64,000 bases of DNA from Zygnema cylindricum (GCA_037447655.1 JBBHKE010002397.1:318960-382959), one strand, 5' to 3'. Shown: positions 1-11,639, counted from the stretch's first letter. The notes: generated by a model from the letters alone, not told the origin. Program-made: numbers and translations.

Positions 1-1326
1 TGGATGATTGGCAAAGGTGGAAGTTCACTCGAGGGAGAGGGAGAGAGGGAGATAGGGGGAGAGAGGGAGAGAGGGGGAGAGAGGGAGAGAGGGGAAGAGG
101 GCTTCAGTCATGAAATACATTGTGTTGTCAAAAAGCATGCCATTTTGTTTTTTTGTTCCACAATCAACCTTTATTTTGCCTCGTTTTATAGTTTAACTAC
201 TAAAATATTTGAGGAATAAGATGTGGCAACAGTTTATTTTAGGCTTTTGTTCTCATTGCAATGATCTTCAAACGCTTTCAAAAATTGATGTCCGTTGGTG
301 TTTTTGGCGCATCTTTATTCAAAAAACGTGTCATGCTTTATCGTAATGTATGAAATCATTTCTCTCTAGTAACTACATCACAACATGAATTACATTTTTT
401 CCTTAGCAACCGCCTAGTCTCGATGGTCTTAAAAATTTCCTCTCTGGTAAGTGCTATTCACATTGGTCGTGGAAAGTCGACATAAAATTGTCGAGCCATT
501 GTGCTCTCTTTGAAGCAAAAGGGAATGCTTTTTATAATACCAAACAACTGTCCTTAACCACTCATGATTGTTACAATGTACGTTTTTTCCCTTCGATATG
601 CACATGGCTAAAAAAACGAATAAAAAGTACACCATCATGGCTAATACCATGCATCAATAACACTAACACTTTTTTTCTGCCCTCGTAAAATAGCGTTATT
701 ACACCTAGTTTCTTGCTTTACACTAACTCTTCTATTGTTTCAGAATTATCTACGTCATTTGCACCGAAAATGTAACTATAATGATTGTTTTTTGACTATT
801 ATAATACAATCCTCGTACTAATTCTTTCCCAACACTAATAGCTGTCACAAAGGCTGTCTAATCCCTAAAAGTTGAATATCGAACACCAAAGTCCCAAGAG
901 TCGACCCTTCACCGTTTTGTATTCGAGTGGGGTTGAAAATAGTGGTGAACAACCTTTGCCTATCAAAGAACTGCAAAAGCAAAAAAAAAAAAACAGAAAA
1001 GAACAAAGTGGAGAACAAAAAAGAAAGAAAGGAAAGTGTTTACCAAAATGAGAGTCAGGCTCTTCTTATTTATTTTTGTTTTTTTAAGATATTGATATCG
1101 CTTAGAGTTGCATATCATATTGGAAAACCTGCGATATTTTTTGATAGCTATGAAACTGTAAAGCTCGTGAATTCAATTTTCTCGATACACGATTTGTATT
1201 GAGATACAATATACGATGGTACATAAAAGTACAAAGGCATTTTGTACTTGTGAAAGAGAGAGAGAGGGGGGAGGGAGGGAGGGAGGGAGGGAGGGAGGGA
1301 GGGAGGGAGGGAGGGGGGGAGGGAGG

Positions 1327-1369
<43 letters not shown>

Positions 1370-1916
1370 AGAGAGAGAGATGTGCCCATAAACAGGGTAA
1401 ATTTTAAAATCTGAAAGATTACATTTGGTTACTATTTGATGTTCTTTTAGTTGTTCGTAAAAGTACGACGTGATTGCTATTAGCGTTAATAACACCAAAT
1501 CCGTCTCCATTTTTGTTGCCCCCAAAACACAAAAAAAATGTTACTGACACTATTTTTTTATTTTCGCACTAATTCTTTTTGCGGTTTATAATCGTTGACG
1601 CCATATTGACTGGAAATAGAATTACTAACACTAAAACAGTTCCTGTACCAATAATTTCTTAACATTAATAGTGATTCACGGTGTATCTCATTTCTTAAGT
1701 GTCAATTTTTTCCACAAAACTTTGTATCGAATGTTATTTTGCAAATTTTCACCTGTACTGGATATATATAATATACCCTTTTATAATATAAAATATGCAA
1801 TGTTGTTACTATATTAACAATGTTGTAATACAATGTTGTAAAACAGGACAACGTGAAAATGATAGAAACGATATAAAGAAAAGGCATAAAAAAAGTGGAT
1901 TCTCAAGAAATTTTAC
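1..1916. other. AT-rich stretch with GA/GGGA microsatellites, no confirmed exon
   Basis: It holds a GA/GGGA-rich patch near 30-100 and a long (GGGA)n/(GA)n tract at about 1253-1380. The open frames over these tracts are simple-repeat translations. The missing C-terminal exon(s) of the minus-strand FKBP gene should lie here or beyond the left edge, but I could not find them. Otherwise I see nothing recognisable. Confidence 0.5.
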
Positions 1917-3812
1917 ATTAGGAGGGAGAGGCTCGTCTGTAGTGCTTTGGTAACCCTGACTTGGAGGAATCACTGCCCTCCTTGTACCTCCAACTTTCAT
2001 TCCCTTTACAGCAGTACTGAGCCCAGCAATGACCTGAGAGAAAAAAGTCAAAAGGAAAACCTTTTAAAAAACCGTTTTTTAGAAGGAGGAAAGCATAAAT
2101 TATGAACGTTGACTCAGAAAAACTGTACGAATTGTATGATTTACCCTCAAAACGAAGGTAAAGATACAATAGTGTAATTATCCTGTGAGCATGGAAAATC
2201 ACACTAAATCTAAAAGAGATGGGCAGTGTTGCGTCAGAAATATATGGCTAAAAGACAGTGACAAAAGGGAACCGGCAGTAAAATCATAGGTGTTAAATCA
2301 AATATGAAGGGCATAAAAGCGCAATTGGAAAGAGAAGAGAGAGAGGAGACCGGACAAAGAGGAGAGAGGAGAGGGGGGGGAGAGAGGAGAGAGAGTAGAG
2401 ACAGGAGAGGGGGAAGTGAGAGGAGAGAGAAGAGAGAGAGGGAGGGAGGAAAAAGAGGAGAGGAGTGGGACGAGATAGAGTAAAGAGGGAAGTGCGAGGA
2501 GAGAGAGTAGAGAGAGGAGAGAGAGGGGAGGAGAGAGGAGACAGGAGAGCGTGGAGAGAGGAGAGAGGAGGGAGAGGAGAGGCCTCACAGAGGGCGAATC
2601 GAGGATGAACTCAAAGGGCAGAGGAGCTCCACTCGAATCTTTGTGATCATAGGTAGAATCAAATCTCCACCCTTGCTTTGCTGCCAGCCTGGCATAATAA
2701 TGAATTGCCACCTGAAGATCACATCTGTCACAGGCTTGTATCATTTCTGTCCTTTTTTATGAATTCATAGAACAGTTTAATGCAGCAATTGACCAAAGTA
2801 AAAGAAAACTTGCAAATGATTGAATAATCAAGTGACTGAATTGCAAAAATAGGAAACTACACCATGTATCGCTATTAGTGTTAATGCTTTTTTGCCCACT
2901 TAGAAAATCTATTCTCCGTGCACACTTGTCGGAATGTTAATCCGACGATTGCTATCGAAAGGCAAGATTCTCACCGTCCGATTGGCGGTCTCCAATCAGA
3001 AAACGGATATGTGTGCACAGAGAAAAGATGTTTTAAGTGGTGAAAAAACAATAGCGATAAACGGTGTAGCATAATCTTGGACACACAAGTTCAGGTCCAT
3101 TTTTTTGCAGGAATTTAAAGTAGCAACTGAGTTAAGCTCCTCTTACCTTATCTCCACTTTTTGGTAGAGCTCCATTACCATCGCGAATATCGAGAACCTT
3201 AATGCCATTATCAATCTCTTGAAATAATACATTTCCTTGAGATTCATTCCGGCTTGATTTCTTTTGTGTACTTCCTTCTTCATTTAATTCTGTAGCTCCA
3301 CTTTCAGGAATCATTGAAAAAGACGAAAAAAACAAAGCTACTCCTGATAGGAATGAAGAAAGTATTCGTCTCCGATTGAGCTTCTGTGACCGTACATTTT
3401 GAATTTCCATACCGTTAACTCCTTCAAAAATGTTATTCAGTTGAAAATATTCAATTTGCTTGTAAACTTGAACTGCAATATCTTTTTTTTTAGTTACTTT
3501 ATCAGAGTAATCATCGCCTAAACAGGATGGTTTTTTCAATGTAGAGTTATGATAAAATACTAATTCTTTTGAAAGAAATAATGATTTCTTAATGGATTCA
3601 CATTTGGTGACTGACTTGTTATCTCTTTGGAGTTTTTGATTCGTGAAAATACTCGATCTCATAGAATAACTTGCTCGGCTACCAAATTTGAATACGTCTT
3701 CTTCAATAATGTTGTTAAATTTTAGAGAAGAGATAGGTCGTGGAAGTAATGTGAGACGCCAATCTCTACTGAAAGACATTTGAGAAGTGAAGGGATAAAG
3801 AGAAGAAGCCAT
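1917..3812 (-). CDS. FKBP-type peptidyl-prolyl isomerase, predicted thylakoid lumen (partial)
   Basis: Peptidyl-prolyl cis-trans isomerase of the FKBP class. Three minus-strand exons join in phase: 3812-3147 (222 codons), 2711-2589 (41 codons) and 2033-1917 (39 codons), each with GT donors and AG acceptors. The first exon is a long leader that starts MASSLYPF, rich in Ser and basic residues. It then has RRR, a hydrophobic stretch and a possible cleavage site near SGATE, a layout typical of bipartite plastid plus Tat-type lumen targeting. The FKBP domain begins near GIKVLDIRDGNG and continues through VAIHYYARLA, WRFDSTYD, FEFILDSPS, VIAGLSTAVKGMKVGG and RRAVIPPSQGY. The usual C-terminal strand (FDIEL-like) was not found to the left, so the model is incomplete. 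The start at 3812 is chosen because the longer upstream frame runs into a MITE. Family call is firm; lumen location is inference. Confidence 0.82.
2034..2588 (-). other. FKBP intron 2 with purine-rich microsatellite
   Basis: The intron lies between the FKBP exons ending at 2589 and starting at 2033. From about 2326 to 2580 it is an irregular GAGAGGAGA tract, which is pyrimidine-rich on the coding strand. Reading frames over it are artefacts of the simple repeat. Confidence 0.6.
2860..3066. mobile_element. Family A MITE in FKBP intron 1 (TA insertion)
   Basis: About 207 bp with inverted ends: CACCATGTATCGCTATTAG on the left and an AATAGCGATAAACGGTG-type end on the right, both flanked by TA. 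Subterminal segments also pair (TCTCCGTGCACAC against GTGTGCACAGAGAA, and CACTTAGAAAA against TTTTAAGTGG). No transposase is present. TA target duplications suggest a Tc1/mariner-type mobiliser, which is inference. Confidence 0.75.
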
Positions 3813-3937
3813 GGCTACAAGCTTTGAGTTAAACAGTTTTTTTTTATAAAGTAGCCAAACTGCAGTACAAGCTATTATGTTCGAAATGTACGAAAAAACG
3901 ATAACGTATACAGTTTGAAATTCTGAATGGTACAGTA

Positions 3938-4152
3938 CACCGTGTATCGCTATTAATGTTAATAATTTTTTCACCACTTAAAACATCTTTTCTCCGTACA
4001 CTCATGTCCAATTTTCAATTCAAGACCGTCAATCAGAAGCCGAGAATCTTACCTCTCATTCGCAACCGTCAGGTCTGGAAACCAATATGTGTGTACGGAG
4101 AAAAGATGCTCAAAGATGAAAAAAACATCAGCACTAATAAAGATTCACGGCG
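3938..4152. mobile_element. Family A MITE just upstream of the FKBP start codon
   Basis: About 215 bp with ends CACCGTGTATCGCTATTAATG and a right end reading ATTCACGGCG, flanked by TA. It shares with the intron 1 copy the inner arms CTTAAAACATCTTTTCTCCG and CGGAGAAAAGATG. It begins about 125 bp upstream of the chosen FKBP ATG, so it probably lies in the promoter or 5' UTR. Confidence 0.78.
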
Positions 4153-4159
4153 TACTGTA

Positions 4160-5460
4160 CTGTTTACTATATAGAAATACGTACAATTAAATCGTCCTGA
4201 GTTTCGTTCGGCCGCGAGAAATTAGACGCACGAAATATCTTTTATGGGGAAAAATTAGACTACACAGTACACACTGTATAATGTTAAAATTTCGTGCGAC
4301 TTCCGCATGAAATATTTGCACTTTTAAACATTGATGTACTCATTGACCTTGTCAAGTTCAGTGGATCATCTTCACTTGAAAAGGGATTTGATTGGTTGGT
4401 GCTATCCCTCAACCTTCAAGAGTACAGTACTGCATGGTAAGCTATTTTAACATATTTTTTATTGTTTTTCTTAAGCTTTTTCTAACAGCTGTAGTTCTTT
4501 TTTCAGCATTTAAGTACTTTATGGCTTTTCTTCCTTTCGTATCAAAACTGGAATATTATAGATTTAAAGTCAAAAAAATTATAATTTTATTTTCAAATTG
4601 ATATAAATCTATTTTTAAAGAGTATACTTTCCTTAATTTTCACAATGGTGTTTAAAAAAAGTTGGTCAATGAAGTCTCCAATGTTTTGGTGAATATTGTG
4701 GTGTTTCAAAAAGAAATCCTTCAAAAAAAGAAACTACAAAAAAAACTAATAATGGAAACCTTCAAAAAAAACAAACCCTAAAAAAAAAAACTAAAAAATC
4801 CAATGCGCCTATGCAGAGAAGTAAAACGTCCATAAATACTTCGTCTCGTCTCACTTTTTTCGTTTTCCTTTTTTTTTTTCCTTATTGCTTGTTTTTGCTC
4901 CATTTTGTTTACTTCCTTCTCAATCTTTTCCTTTCATTTTGTGCTTTTCCCCTCCACTTCTACACCTCTTCCTTTTTTTTTTTTCTTTTTTTCTACTTCC
5001 CTTCAGCCCTTTTTCCTTCCTCCCTTTTTCCTTCCTCCCTCCTGTGAGTTTTATCTTCCCTTCTTCTCTTTTTATGTCATTCTTCTTTTTGCCTTCTTCA
5101 GTCTTTTCTTCTTTTCTTTTTTCTTTTTGTTTTTACCCTTCTTCATGGTACATTATGTCACTCTTATCAATATATCTTCTGTGCCTTTGTTTTCCTTTTT
5201 TCTTTTGTCTTTCCAACCTTTCCATTGTTCCTTTGTCTTCATGATGGCTCCCTCTTTCCCTCCCTCCCTCCCCTCCCTTCCTCTCTCCCTCTCTCTCTCC
5301 CTCTGTCTAAATGTTTATCTTTCCCTCATGTGCCATCCTCCGTTTTGTTTTGGCCAAATGTTTATTTTCCGCAGGCAAACTACCATTCATTTGGACCAAA
5401 TTCTGTCTCGCGATAATGAATGTCTGAGTTCAGCACAGTAATAAGTTTGTCTCTAAGAGA
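4160..5460. other. No gene; T- and CT-rich low-complexity DNA
   Basis: Homopolymer A/T runs occupy 4640-4800 and a long T/C-rich stretch covers about 4846-5300. Overlapping open frames here are all Phe/Ser/Pro-rich translations of the same repeat and are not supported as genes. Confidence 0.55.
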
Positions 5461-5463
5461 CGT

Positions 5464-5533
5464 CAAGTAAGAGAGAGAAAGAGAGAGAGAGAGGGAGGGA
5501 GAGAGGGAGTGTGTGTGAGAGAGAGAGAGAGAA
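5464..5533. repeat. (GA)n microsatellite
   Basis: GAGA/GGGA tract with a short GT interruption. Confidence 0.85.
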
Positions 5534-5611
5534 AAACGACAGGCGTAATTTGCAGAGTAAATCACGTAAATTGCTTACGTAGAAGGCGATTACGGTTATA
5601 TGAAAAGCTTA

Positions 5612-5770
5612 TGCCGATTGCATAAATTAAACAGTATTGCATAACTTAATCATTATTTTGTAAGTCCAGCAGTATTGCTTAAAAACGAAGCAGTATTGCA
5701 AAACTTAATCAGTATTGCATTATTTAAGCAGTATTGTACAAATTAAGCCGTATTGTATAAATTAGGCTGT
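5612..5770. repeat. Imperfect short tandem repeat with core AGTATTG
   Basis: The motif GCAGTATTGYAYAANTTAA recurs about six times with a spacing of roughly 20-26 bp. It runs into the alanine-rich open frame that follows. Confidence 0.6.
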
Positions 5771-5797
5771 ACCTGCACAGATCAAGCTTCGACTGAT

Positions 5798-5983
5798 ATG
5801 GCTACCAATAATAGTGTGGGCACAATAATTAGGGCAATTGCTGCCGGAACAATAGCCGTGGCTGCGAAGGCTGGAGCGATGGTAAAGGCGGCTGGAGGGC
5901 TAAAAGTGGCTACAGCCGCTACAGCCGCTACAGCCGCTGCTGCTGTCACGACAGCTGTGGCTACCAAAAAACCAGACCATTAG
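5798..5983 (+). CDS. Small alanine-rich, cationic open frame, family of unknown function
   Basis: I do not recognise this protein. The frame encodes 61 residues starting MATNNSVGTIIRAIAAG, continuing through AVAAKAGAMVKAAGGLK and a low-complexity Ala/Thr segment, and ending ATKKPDH. It resembles an amphipathic or membrane-active helix, but no function is assigned. A diverged copy of the same coding frame lies at about 16468-16685, and a third partial copy of the C-terminal part (TTAVATKKPGH) at about 6146-6200. Downstream of each copy is the same repetitive DNA with the motif GTAAATGACGATTTTAGAAG. The copies may be part of a repeated element rather than a host gene. Confidence 0.3.
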   Translation: MATNNSVGTIIRAIAAGTIAVAAKAGAMVKAAGGLKVATAATAATAAAAVTTAVATKKPDH

Positions 5984-6330
5984 ACTGTTTTAGACAGTTT
6001 TAGACATTTATTTTTGGGAAAATAGTTTTGTAAATGACGATTTTAGAAGAAAATGGTCGTGAAAGTGACTATTTGTAAAGGAAATGTTTTGAAAATAACG
6101 ATTTTATAAAGAATATGGTTGTGTAAATGATGATTTTTCAGTAAGTTTTGTTGCTGCTACTATTACTACTGCTGTTGCTACCAAGAAACCGGGCCATTAT
6201 AGTTTCTCCGTTTTTCCTAAGTTGTGTGATGGTTTTGTAAATGAAAAAAACCGTTTTGTAAATGACGATTTTAAAGGGAAATGGCCGTGGAAACGATGGC
6301 TTTCTTTGTTTTTTTGCTACTGCTATACCC
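5984..6330. repeat. Diverged tandem repeats with motif TTTTGTAAATGACGATTTTA
   Basis: Units of about 30-60 bp with TTTGTAAATGAYGATTTT recur here and again at 16680-16900, where they are partly in inverted orientation. A partial copy of the Ala/Thr-rich coding segment sits inside (about 6146-6200). Confidence 0.5.
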
Positions 6331-6339
6331 AACATAACA

Positions 6340-8069
6340 TGTTACAGTTTTGGTTCTTTATACCTAAACTTGGTATACCTAGTTGTGCAAATCCGTAAAG
6401 AAGTTAAATATAACAACTGTAATACACGTCAAAAATATGTTATTCAAAATTGTTGAATATAAGTCTTAAAACTCCCTTGTCACCGAATAAGAATTTGGTG
6501 TTAAAACCTTCAATGTAGTTCATTGGGTTACGACAACCCATAAAATGATTTCGTGTAATTGCACCGTTTTTATGTTTTTCGTGGAATCAAACAGTAACCA
6601 TCAATACACGCCATAAACGCCATTGTTGAAACTTAACTGATCGCATTATTTTTTTGGTTTTGTAGGCTTAGCTATGGCTTATCGAGTTATGGCAACGACT
6701 ACAGAATTCTCATTGATTTCTATAATATATGTTATCTGTTGCAATATCCACCCATATACATTAGAAACATCATCGTTGACCCATGAAAAAACTCATTGGA
6801 TTTGTGTTTTATAATACCTAAGAGGGTAATATATGATTGAAAAAACTTTCTGGTATGTTTTTTTAGTAACTCTTGCATAACTACTAATATGCGTGCAAAA
6901 TACCGTTGTTGATAGTGGACAAAGCGCGCCACTTTTAAGTTTTTTAAAGTATAAACTTGTAACCTCACATTTACACACACACAACAATATGAATAGAAAC
7001 TTGATATCATGTTTACATAACTTCTATTATTTTACCATAATATATACACAATTTTGTTCAAATGTATACCAGTCGAAACCTTTATAACATAATGCACCGT
7101 GTACTATGTTAACTCAATAAAAAATGATAAATAAGTAGGGTTTCACCATTAACGTTTATTTGTTGTAGTGCGTACAGTACTACAACACCAACAGATAATT
7201 GTCGTTACATGGTAACCATCTTCTGAGGAAAATTATCCATTTACGTCTTTAGTGCGACAACATACCCTCAAGGGAGCGCGATGAAGAGTTTTGTTGTAGA
7301 CGATGCAATAAGCTTTGTTGTTCGCGCATTCACCTATTATTATTTCATTTTATCATTCACCCATTTTGTATAAATATATTATATCACGCTCTTTCATTAT
7401 AAGGATAAATATAGGGGTTTTTTACAAATTACTACTTAATATCGTAAAACCATATGATTGCAGAAATTATTGTGAAGTTGCACTGGTTATGCATTATTAG
7501 AATAAGCACCATGAATGCACCATTATCGTCTTGAGCGTTACTTTTAACCTTTGATAGGCACAATATACTAGCTATTTACACATGAGGACTCTATATTACA
7601 TTAAGATAACAGTAAGCTGCTGGTTAATGTGAGTTGATTAATTTACAAATAATTAGCATAGCTAATTTAATCCCATTTAACGTTTCAAAAACACAATCTT
7701 TATTGTTGTTAAGCACACTACCTAGAACAAATAACATTCACTCTCTAAATTAGTATTATTTAAAGAAATAAAATGGAAGTACGGTACTAAACAGAGTTAC
7801 ACTGCCCATAGTTGTTATATTCAACACTAATTCTGTTAATACTTTGTTGGTCGACACTCATAAAGTAGTGTCAACATTATTATTAAGGGAATGGATTACA
7901 ATTGGCCACGTTTCCTTGACCAAAATATATATTAGTGTTACATGAGTGTTATATATTTTAATTTCTCATTAACGCTAATAAATCGTTAAAGACTTAAAAG
8001 CCAATTTACGACGGGCAATGTACTCGTATACTACGGTAATTCAAAGTGTACTGGTACACTACAGTACAG
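6340..8069. other. AT-rich intergenic, nothing recognised
   Basis: No convincing coding frame, RNA gene or long repeat was seen. Short frames of 61-92 codons have no recognisable motifs. Confidence 0.5.
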
Positions 8070-8072
8070 TAA

Positions 8073-9029
8073 GGGCGTGTTCCCATGTGTTCAAGTAAAG
8101 GTTTTTTCCCGTCGTTTTCACAAAAAATGGGACTTTCAACGAGAAAATATTACGCCGTACGAAAAATGGGCAAAAACACAAGTACATTTTGCGTTATCTT
8201 GGAACTTGGAAGGTACAACAATTTGGCGTTATTATCATCGCGACCCACTTCCAGCTCATCTTCATACTTGCACTGGAATCAAATCACGATCTGATTTTAA
8301 CCAAAATAACACCCCATAGACGAATCGAAAGCAGTTATTGCACGCGTGAAACGTCTTCGAAAATTTTTGAACGAGGGAGAGTACATGCTATTTTCTAACA
8401 TGCTCGTCACGCGCGTGTACGTACAAAAATGACAAGCATGTACGGAAAAAAAATCGTTGGAGTCTCGAACTTCCACTTTCATTCATGGGTTCCTTTGCAA
8501 CAATTTACAACATCCTCGTCTCTCCCCATCTTTTTCATTCGACCGCTTCTCTTTCTCTCATCTCTAAATGGAATGCATCAATAATAATATTAAATGAAAG
8601 ATATATATTTTTCCTTTCTTTTTTTATATTTTTTGTCTCATTTTGATGGCGTATCGAATGATAAATGGTAAGAAAAAGAAATCGGGAAGCCATGGCGGAA
8701 ACTTTACGTGTTGATGACGTCATAAGGTAGCGTGACTTCGCGATGTCACATAACCCTAAACATCTACGATGTCACAAAAACTCGACGTCTACAACCGTCG
8801 CCGTTTTTGTAGACGTCACTAATTTTAGGAAGTTTCGTAGTCGTCTACATTTCGTTTCGTACTATCGTAGGCTGTCGCATATTTTGTATACGTCTACACC
8901 TGTCACATATTTGAAGTAATGAAGGCGCAAGTAATGATTGACATTGGAACACTTTGAAAAGTACACCGTAAAATCTGCGCTAAAATCCAAAGTAACGTTT
9001 CAAAGTTTGGGTTACATGGGAACACGCCC
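8073..9029. mobile_element. PIF/Harbinger-like element C1 (TAA duplication)
   Basis: Inverted ends GGGCGTGTTCCCATGT and ACATGGGAACACGCCC with TAA on both sides (8070-8072 and 9030-9032). A GGG..CCC end and a 3-bp TWA duplication are hallmarks of PIF/Harbinger. No transposase is recognisable. The left third carries an 80-codon open frame (from 8077) that is also open in element C3. The interior has many copies of the motif TGTAGACGTC. Confidence 0.82.
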
Positions 9030-9032
9030 TAA

Positions 9033-9813
9033 GGGTGCGTCTCCATGTGCCTAAGTAAGGGTTTTATTTTGTCGTTTTCCTGAAAAACTTAGAGCCGTAC
9101 CGCGTAAGTTTCAACCGTACAAAAAAATAGAGAAAATGAAAAGTACATTTTGCGTAATCGTCGAATTTAAGATGTACTACATGTTGTCGTTTTGTGTTCT
9201 TCGACCCACGGCCACGCCAAAAAACGTCATCTTCAAAATTTTCTTTAAAACACAGGGAAGATGTGTTTTGAAACAAAGAATTTTCGAAAAACAAATAGAA
9301 ACGCGTAGTCGCACGTTTATTTTTTTTTCAAGAAATTTCAAAAGAATTCAAGCGACGACGAAAAGTGCACGATCCGCTATGTTTTGTCCGTTTGCGTACA
9401 GGTACGATAAATCAAAGTACACAATTTGTTTGGTTTTGTCCCTTTGCGCCTGGTACGAATTTTATTTCGCCAGGGGTCTCAAGATCCGATGCCATTTCAC
9501 GTCGAGCGGACAGGCGACGCAAAGGCAAAATGCATCTTCTTCAACCGTGAAACGGCACAGGGTGGAAGGCGTTACGTCTACAATGTCATGAAAAGTCATG
9601 CGACGTCACAAGCAGTTACAAAAAATAACATGCGCCATCACCGATTGTACACTGTCGACAGACGTCATGTGCATTGTCGACGTATACAATCGTCATGCCC
9701 TTAAGTGACAACTTGGTTTGGTACACATAGGGACACCCGAAATCCGGGTCCGCCGGATCTGCGCTTAAATACAAAGTAAATTCTCTAAGTTTCAAGTACA
9801 TGGAGACGCACCC
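9033..9813. mobile_element. PIF/Harbinger-like element C2, abutting C1
   Basis: Ends GGGTGCGTCTCCATGT and ACATGGAGACGCACCC, with TAA at 9030-9032 and 9814-9816. It shares its left TAA with the right end of C1, so one element inserted at the target duplication of the other. The interior is related to but distinct from C1 and has repeated GTCGAC/ACGTC motifs. No transposase was found. Confidence 0.8.
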
Positions 9814-9972
9814 TAAGTCTCAGTGTACTGGCATACTAATTACCGTACAAAATGAAGGTTTACGTTTTAGGCACTCACGTCTGTCGACGTCAAATCGCAC
9901 TCACGTCTGTCGACGTCAGATGGAAAATCTCAAAATCAGCTTCCATATAGTCGGGTACAGTTCAGTACAGTA

Positions 9973-10522
9973 CACCGCCAATCGCTATTAGCGTAGAAGT
10001 TTCTTTAGCGTACATGAAAAATTATCGTGGTTTACGCTAATTAAAAATTTGAAAATTTTGAAAAAAAACATGCATTCTAATTGTTTAATAATTCTAATTT
10101 GGGTCTTTGAAAAAAATAAATGTCGGTCGCAAACATGCTTACACTAATATAGGTGTTCGTACAAAATCTGACAAATCGTACGTTAACACGGTCGAAACGT
10201 GGTTGCTGGACGAATATGTGCGAACGTGATATTTGACAACCCGATTAGACCCCCTTTTTAGAGCGCACATTCTCATGCGTCCGCGGCTATTAAAACTCAT
10301 TAATTATACCTTTTCACTTAAAAAGGAACAATTTTGTACGGCATGACACTATCCCTACACCACACTAATTAACTAACGGCGTACTTCCGTTTTGTACGGT
10401 GCTAAAATATTAACCCTAAATAGAGTAAAGAAAAAAATAGAATGAACTACGCTAATGGAGAATAAAAATAAAAAAAAACTGGACGGAATTAGCGTACACT
10501 ACGCTAATAGCGATTGGCGGTG
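9973..10522. mobile_element. Family B element, about 550 bp (TA insertion)
   Basis: Ends CACCGCCAATCGCTATTAGC and GCTAATAGCGATTGGCGGTG. TA flanks the left end; the right flank reads AA, probably mutated. Internal sequence matches 45048-45594 (inverted) and 47328-47860. It is non-coding. Confidence 0.82.
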
Positions 10523-10534
10523 AACTGCACAGTA

Positions 10535-10749
10535 CACCGACGATCGTATTTAGCGTGTATATTTTTTTTGTCTCTTAAAACATCTTTTCTCCGTACACAT
10601 TTGTCCAATTTTCAATTTAAGACCGCCATTCGTAAGCTGAGAATGCAACCTTTCAATCGCAACCGTCAGATCCACAATTCGACATGCATGTACGGAGAAA
10701 AGATGTTTTAAGAGAAAAAAAACATACACGCTAAATACGATCGACGGTG
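10535..10749. mobile_element. Family A MITE with variant ends
   Basis: Ends CACCGACGATCGTATTTAGC and GCTAAATACGATCGACGGTG, flanked by TA. The inner arms CTTAAAACATCTTTTCTCCG and CGGAGAAAAGATGTTTTAAG are conserved with the FKBP copies. Confidence 0.8.
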
Positions 10750-10943
10750 TACTATATTAAAAGTAGCAGAACAAACGCTACGGTAAAAAACTGCTCGCAG
10801 TAGAGCGTTGAAATAAAACAGAACTACGTTGAAAGAAACAATGTACGGATTACTCGATACGGGGTTGATGTTTCTTTGTAAGCGGGAAACTTTAAAGCAA
10901 ATTTGAAATTTCGCATACGGAAGAGAACTAGAGAAGGTTGCCG

Positions 10944-11061
10944 GGGTTGATGTCCAATTCGTACGGATTTCAACTTTTTTACGAAAATTACGTAGTATTC
11001 GTCAATTTCATACTTTTCGTTGTATTTAATACCGTGCGTAATATGCGCACGGGACATCTAT
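10944..11061. mobile_element. Small hAT-like MITE with 8-bp duplication GGTTGCCG
   Basis: 118 bp flanked on both sides by GGTTGCCG (10936-10943 and 11062-11069). The ends contain GATGTCC and GGACATC. Its sequence near the ends (ATTCGTACGGATTT on the left, GCGCACGGGACA on the right) matches the ends of the 2.9 kb hAT element at 49690-52574, so it is probably a deletion derivative of the same family. Confidence 0.78.
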
Positions 11062-11244
11062 GGTTGCCGGTGGTCCCCTCCCTGGGAGCCGCGCATGTTC
11101 GAATCAACATGCTGTATTGCCATACATTGTTTTTAGGGTTTCTTCTACTTCGTGCTTTCTTCCTTTGCGTGATTTTCAAACATTGACTTTCACATAACGT
11201 GCCACGTGGCAAATTTGAAATGCATCTAAAATTTATAAAGCGTA

Positions 11245-11530
11245 TTTGCTCGCCATGGATTTTGGCTTTCTTCATGGCTTTTCCTCGTCGTTGCACCACA
11301 TGGAGACACGTGTCAACTTAAATGTAAGCTATCTAACTTCAACTGCCACGTGTCGTCGTCTTCATAATGAGATGCCACGTCATCATTTTTATTTTCGTTG
11401 AATGTGACAGAATCAAAAATTCTTTCTAGCTTAGCTTGCCATGCATTTTGGCTTTCTCTATGGCTTTTCCTCTTTTCTCACCACATGGATACACGTGTCT
11501 ATTTTACACGTGTCAACTTTACACGTGTCA
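11245..11530. repeat. Tandem duplication of about 200 bp containing CACATGGAKACACGTGTC
   Basis: Two diverged units, around 11250-11330 and 11435-11515, each containing GCCATG..TTTTGGCTTTC, CATGGCTTTTCCTC and the CACATGG..ACACGTGTC motif. Several extra ACACGTGTC copies follow. ACGTG motifs resemble plant G-box cores, but no function is claimed. Confidence 0.6.
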
Positions 11531-11639
11531 ACTTTTAACGTGAGCTCACAATAATTCTCTCTAACATGAGTATGGAAAAGCATTTGAAACCTTTAAAAAG
11601 AATCCTTACACATGTTTTCATGTTTGAGCTCCCCTCTTT

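Noticed and set aside
3813-3977. Upstream extension of the FKBP frame (starting MVKKLLTLIAIHG)
   Set aside because: Its first codons are part of a family A MITE end, and the MASSLYPF start fits a transit peptide better.
4811-5441. Several overlapping Phe/Ser/Pro-rich genes
   Set aside because: Simple T/C-rich sequence; all frames look alike.
9136-9591. A 151-codon plus-strand gene
   Set aside because: It lies wholly inside element C2 and shows no domain.
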